Assembly: GCA_001931875.2 (NCBI GenBank) | Contig: MSJH02000525.1 | Span: 1-12,837, forward strand | Origin: Byssochlamys sp. IMV 00236 | Lineage: Eukaryota; Ascomycota; Eurotiomycetes; Eurotiales; Thermoascaceae | DNA length: 12,837 nucleotides | Direction: 5' to 3' | Part shown: positions 10,259-12,837 of the stretch, piece by piece | Layout: the number at the start of each line of letters is the position of its first letter | Numbering within the stretch: the first letter of the stretch is position 1 | The notes under the pieces: model-generated | The model's database searches: none | Told to the model about the DNA's origin: nothing | What the model saw: the letters and a program-made list of their open reading frames with translations, nothing else | Translations under genes and position numbers: made by a program

Positions 10259-10319
10259 ATTGGCTGTCAGAAAACTTTTGATACAAAAAACAAAACAATT
10301 GGCCAATAGACTATATTGG
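10259..10319 (-). promoter_or_regulatory. Cluster of CCAAT boxes upstream of the kinase gene
   Basis: ATTGG (CCAAT on the coding strand) occurs at 10259-10263, 10298-10302 and 10315-10319. The middle one forms the perfect palindrome ATTGGCCAAT (10298-10307), giving CCAAT in both orientations. CCAAT is the site of the HAP/NF-Y complex. The boxes lie 85-145 nt upstream of the start codon, a normal position. Confidence 0.55.
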
Positions 10320-10481
10320 TTGTTTTAGGAACTATGAAACATAAGCTAAGGTGGCAGTTTTTTTAACTGTCGTGATTTTAGCGGTCTTATGCCTTCTCAA
10401 TAACGATGACTAATTAAAGCAATGAGCCATAAACTAACAAACTGTATTATTGACGCCAAGGCCATCCTTGTTCAACTGTAG

Positions 10482-10570
10482 ACTCAGAGTTGAGTAACCT
10501 AGGTTACAAGGGGATTTGTTACACTACCGAGTGTCGTTGGTTGAGTTTGAATTTGTTGCATCTTGATGCA
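10482..10570. repeat. Cluster of four short inverted repeats
   Basis: In under 90 nt there are ACTCA/TGAGT (10482-10486 and 10491-10495), the perfect 14-nt palindrome GTAACCTAGGTTAC (10494-10507), an ACACT/AGTGT pair (about 10521-10534), and TGCATC-TT-GATGCA (10557-10570). These may be protein sites or weak hairpins; no RNA family is recognised. Confidence 0.5.
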
Positions 10571-12232
10571 TAAACACAAGTTACCATACTCTTTCGTTTA
10601 TCTTTTATAAACAATAGGTGCTATTATGGCGATGTGTACTTTCAATATTAAAAATAATTGACTTATTAATAATTAGAAGCGAATAATACTAATGTTTACT
10701 TGGAAAGCAACGAAGGACATGCTGGTGGGAAGCAACAGTTTACTATGACCATTAAAAAATACGGTAGATGTCATTATTCTGAATAAAGTAATAGTTAAAT
10801 AAAAAGGACCTTCTCTATTACTCTGTAGTGAATTCATACAAATCAATAACGTCTCAGCTTAAGTTATGTAACAGATTCTTTTTCGATTCTGCAAATCATT
10901 CAATTAGTGTCATATTAGAGTAGATTACCATAGTAACATGAAACTGTAAGTTATTTCACAGATTTATTCAGTGTGATTATTATGGCAATAGAAAGGGGTT
11001 GCAGTATTGATCTAAATGTATCATATTGAGCCACTGAATAGTCAAGACTGATTATTTCACGGACCAAAATTGTGAGATTAGTGTAAAAATAAAGATAGAT
11101 AAAAGAATCGTTTATTCATCTACCTTTAATATTGTAGCTGTAAAATGTTACCTTTTGAGACGAATGTATGCTGGTAATAGATTTCATTTTGACTATCTTT
11201 TTCTTTAATATTGCTTCTGGAACATAATACGATATGACCTCACTTTATGTTAGCGTGAAGTGGATACTTTTAAAAAAGAAGAAGCACGCGATATCTGTGA
11301 GAGTAATAGTTGTGAAAAGGACAGGTAGTTTCTCCCCTAATTTTTCACTTTTGCCTTCTCTATTCTATTTTCTTTTTCAGCATACAGTGTCTGATAAATT
11401 GCCCACTTTAGGTTTATCCACAAGCGAAACAACTTCTTAAAGGTAAATAGAGTGTAAAAATGGATGACATGGTGAAATGAACCATTGTTGGTATTTTAGG
11501 TTTTTAATGGAAAAAACGATATAGAAAATACAGAAACAGAATCTGTTTATCTTTATAGCATTTCCTTTTTCTATGTGCTCAAGTAGTAAAAATGTTGTAT
11601 TCTATTTGTTTATACATGGCACACATATCAATGGTGCCAAGCGGATAGCTTGCTATAGCCATGTTTGTCTTTCTCCAAATTATTAGGTATTTTAGTCTAA
11701 TTTATACTTCGGCATCCTGCTTGATGCATTCAAGCCAGTAAGTTGAGCTATGATAGATTCATATCATGGTACGCTGTTATGGCTATAGTGTTTTCATGCC
11801 ACCTTTAATGTAACATAGCACAAAATCAAACTACGTTGGGAAAACCATTCTATCACATCGTTAGTCTCCAAGCGTTTTTAGTCTTTTCCACTTCATCTTT
11901 CATGCGATGTAGCCTCTTTGGTGACCACTAAGAATCTTTATGTGGGATTCAGCATTTCTTTCGTAATACAAGGATCGCATAGTGGTTACACCATCCCCCT
12001 TAACTTCCTTTCTTACCGACACTGCCGACATTACCATCATATGTAGTGATTAAGGATAAGCTTAAAACTAAAGGTAAGACAAAGGCAAAGGTAGATGAAG
12101 AGTGAGGAGAGCATATCTTACTTATTATTAACTTACATTGATCAAGACACGTTTATTGAATAATTGTAAAAAAAAAAAAAAGGATGCAAGAATTTAGGCA
12201 CAATTATATTCAAGAATGTTTAAGCAGATTGT

Positions 12233-12238
12233 TTTATT
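12233..12238 (-). terminator. Poly(A) signal after the terminal small ORF
   Basis: AATAAA on the minus strand, one to two nucleotides after the TAA stop of the reading frame at 12240-12557. Confidence 0.4.
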
Positions 12239-12239
12239 T

Positions 12240-12557
12240 TTAAAAAGGGAAGGGTGAAAGACTACTAGTGTTCAGTACGTGCCAGCTTTTGAAGTTTACA
12301 GTAGAGCCAACAAGAGAGGAACAGGAACAAGGTGACCTTAACCATGCTACAAAACTCTCCGTGTTGCCCTTAAAGTGTGCTTCTTGGGTGGCCAGGTACG
12401 TTTCAAAAGCTTGCCTAATGAGCAGCACCAACATTAGAAACTTGAAGAATGCAAAGAAGTCCAAAAGACCACAAGTAGAGCCAAGACTATAACCTACAAA
12501 AAACCGCCACTCACCCACCCCTATAACCATGATAGGAAGGTTTTTAAAAAGACTCAT
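12240..12557 (-). CDS. Candidate small gene, product unrecognised (two possible models)
   Basis: Unspliced, the frame gives 105 residues starting MSLFKNLPIM, with a hydrophobic stretch (FFAFFKFLMLVLLI). A canonical-looking intron also fits: donor GTGAGT at 12514, CTAAT branch (12438-12434), acceptor CTCATTAG ending 12415 (100 nt, T-rich). Splicing would remove the hydrophobic part, which may only be a translated pyrimidine-rich intron, and give about 36 residues ending RATRRVL. The unspliced frame contains FETYLATQE, faintly like the FETYL..RQ motif near the N-terminus of Ste24 CAAX proteases, too weak to assign. A TATAAAAG box, a pyrimidine-rich leader and an AATAAA support transcription. 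Function unknown. Confidence 0.35.
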   Translation of the reverse strand: MSLFKNLPIMVIGVGEWRFFVGYSLGSTCGLLDFFAFFKFLMLVLLIRQAFETYLATQEAHFKGNTESFVAWLRSPCSCSSLVGSTVNFKSWHVLNTSSLSPFPF

Positions 12558-12671
12558 AGATTATTCCCGAACTTCCCTGAAATTTATTGAGAGAGAATCA
12601 TAAACAAAGCTTGCTTGAGATATTTGAAGATAGAAGAAAGAATAATTTGAATAAAGGAGGGAAAGTTACGT

Positions 12672-12679
12672 CTTTTATA
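12672..12679 (-). promoter_or_regulatory. TATA box upstream of the terminal small gene
   Basis: On the minus strand GTATAAAAGACG is followed by a CT-rich leader (CTTTCCCTCC, then TTCTTTCTTC). It lies about 115 nt upstream of the ATG at 12557, a classic fungal TATA and leader arrangement. The leader holds a tiny upstream ORF (ATG, four codons, stop). Confidence 0.5.
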
Positions 12680-12739
12680 CTTTTTCAAAGCTTTCCCATG
12701 GGAATGTATTTTTGCTCATGCCAAACAAAGAGGCAATCA

Positions 12740-12837
12740 AAGTTCATTTATCCCTTTCTCTTCCTATCTTTAACCAAAAATGGGCTAATCATCTCTTTAA
12801 AAAAAAACTCACATACACAAACATTTGCTCTCCTTTG
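12740..12837 (+). promoter_or_regulatory. Possible promoter of a plus-strand gene beyond the window
   Basis: A pyrimidine-rich run (TATCCCTTTCTCTTCCTATC) followed by an A-rich, CA-rich leader-like stretch runs to the window end. This resembles a fungal core promoter and 5' leader pointing rightwards, but the gene itself is outside view. Confidence 0.25.

Larger units (their letters stand above)
10320..12239. other. Intergenic region without a supported gene
   Basis: About 1.9 kb, AT-rich. The longest open frame (11234-11440, 68 codons, plus) matches nothing I recognise. A good acceptor-like TTTTTCAG ends at about 11380, but joining it to the candidate donor upstream gives an early stop. A 10-bp inverted repeat, CTATAGCCAT (11653-11662) and ATGGCTATAG (11779-11788), and an A14 run (12168-12181) are present. 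No transposon motif or tRNA was found. Confidence 0.6.

Noticed and set aside
11234..11440. Plus-strand 68-codon frame with a nearby strong acceptor site
   Set aside because: Spliced and unspliced versions both end quickly and resemble nothing known; no promoter with a poly(A) signal supports it.
11968..11994. tRNA-like A-box ATAGTGGTTA
   Set aside because: There is no GGTTCRA B box within the next 70 nt and no cloverleaf could be drawn.

Overview
The window looks like nuclear DNA from a fungus, most likely an early-diverging mould of the Mucorales / Mucoromycotina type. It is AT-rich and gene-sparse. The coding genes are eukaryotic: CTP synthase, ribosomal protein uS12 and a Wee1-family kinase. 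Introns are few and mostly 50-54 nt, with GTAAGT-like donors, and AATAAA sites follow the stop codons. No tRNA, rRNA, CRISPR array or intact transposon was found. The lineage is inferred from gene style, not proven.

Layout. Bases 1-2220 hold no convincing gene; the last ~250 nt are the promoter of an intronless CTP synthase gene (2221-3933, +). Facing it, only 52 nt away, is a two-exon gene on the minus strand (3986-5623) for a 527-residue low-complexity protein rich in WG/GW dipeptides, which resembles Argonaute-binding ('Ago-hook') proteins. The two genes appear to share a palindromic poly(A) signal. An 800-nt spacer with a (GA)n microsatellite leads to the uS12 (RPS23) gene (6427-7128, +), whose first coding exon is only four nucleotides (ATGG).

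Next come two small genes in tandem (7625-7974 and 8041-8379, both +). They encode diverged copies of one unrecognised protein and share an intron position. The downstream copy is intact (94 aa); the upstream copy is shorter and may be decaying. Facing them is a three-exon Wee1-type kinase (8514-10174, -), 518 aa, with a CCAAT-rich promoter. Bases 10175-12239 are intergenic with several small palindromes. At the end is a possible small gene on the minus strand (12240-12557) with a good TATA box and a poly(A) signal but no recognisable product.

The genes do not form an operon or an obvious pathway. They are independent fungal genes for nucleotide synthesis, translation, cell-cycle control and possibly small-RNA biology. 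The observations most worth following are the WG/GW protein and the tandem orphan pair.
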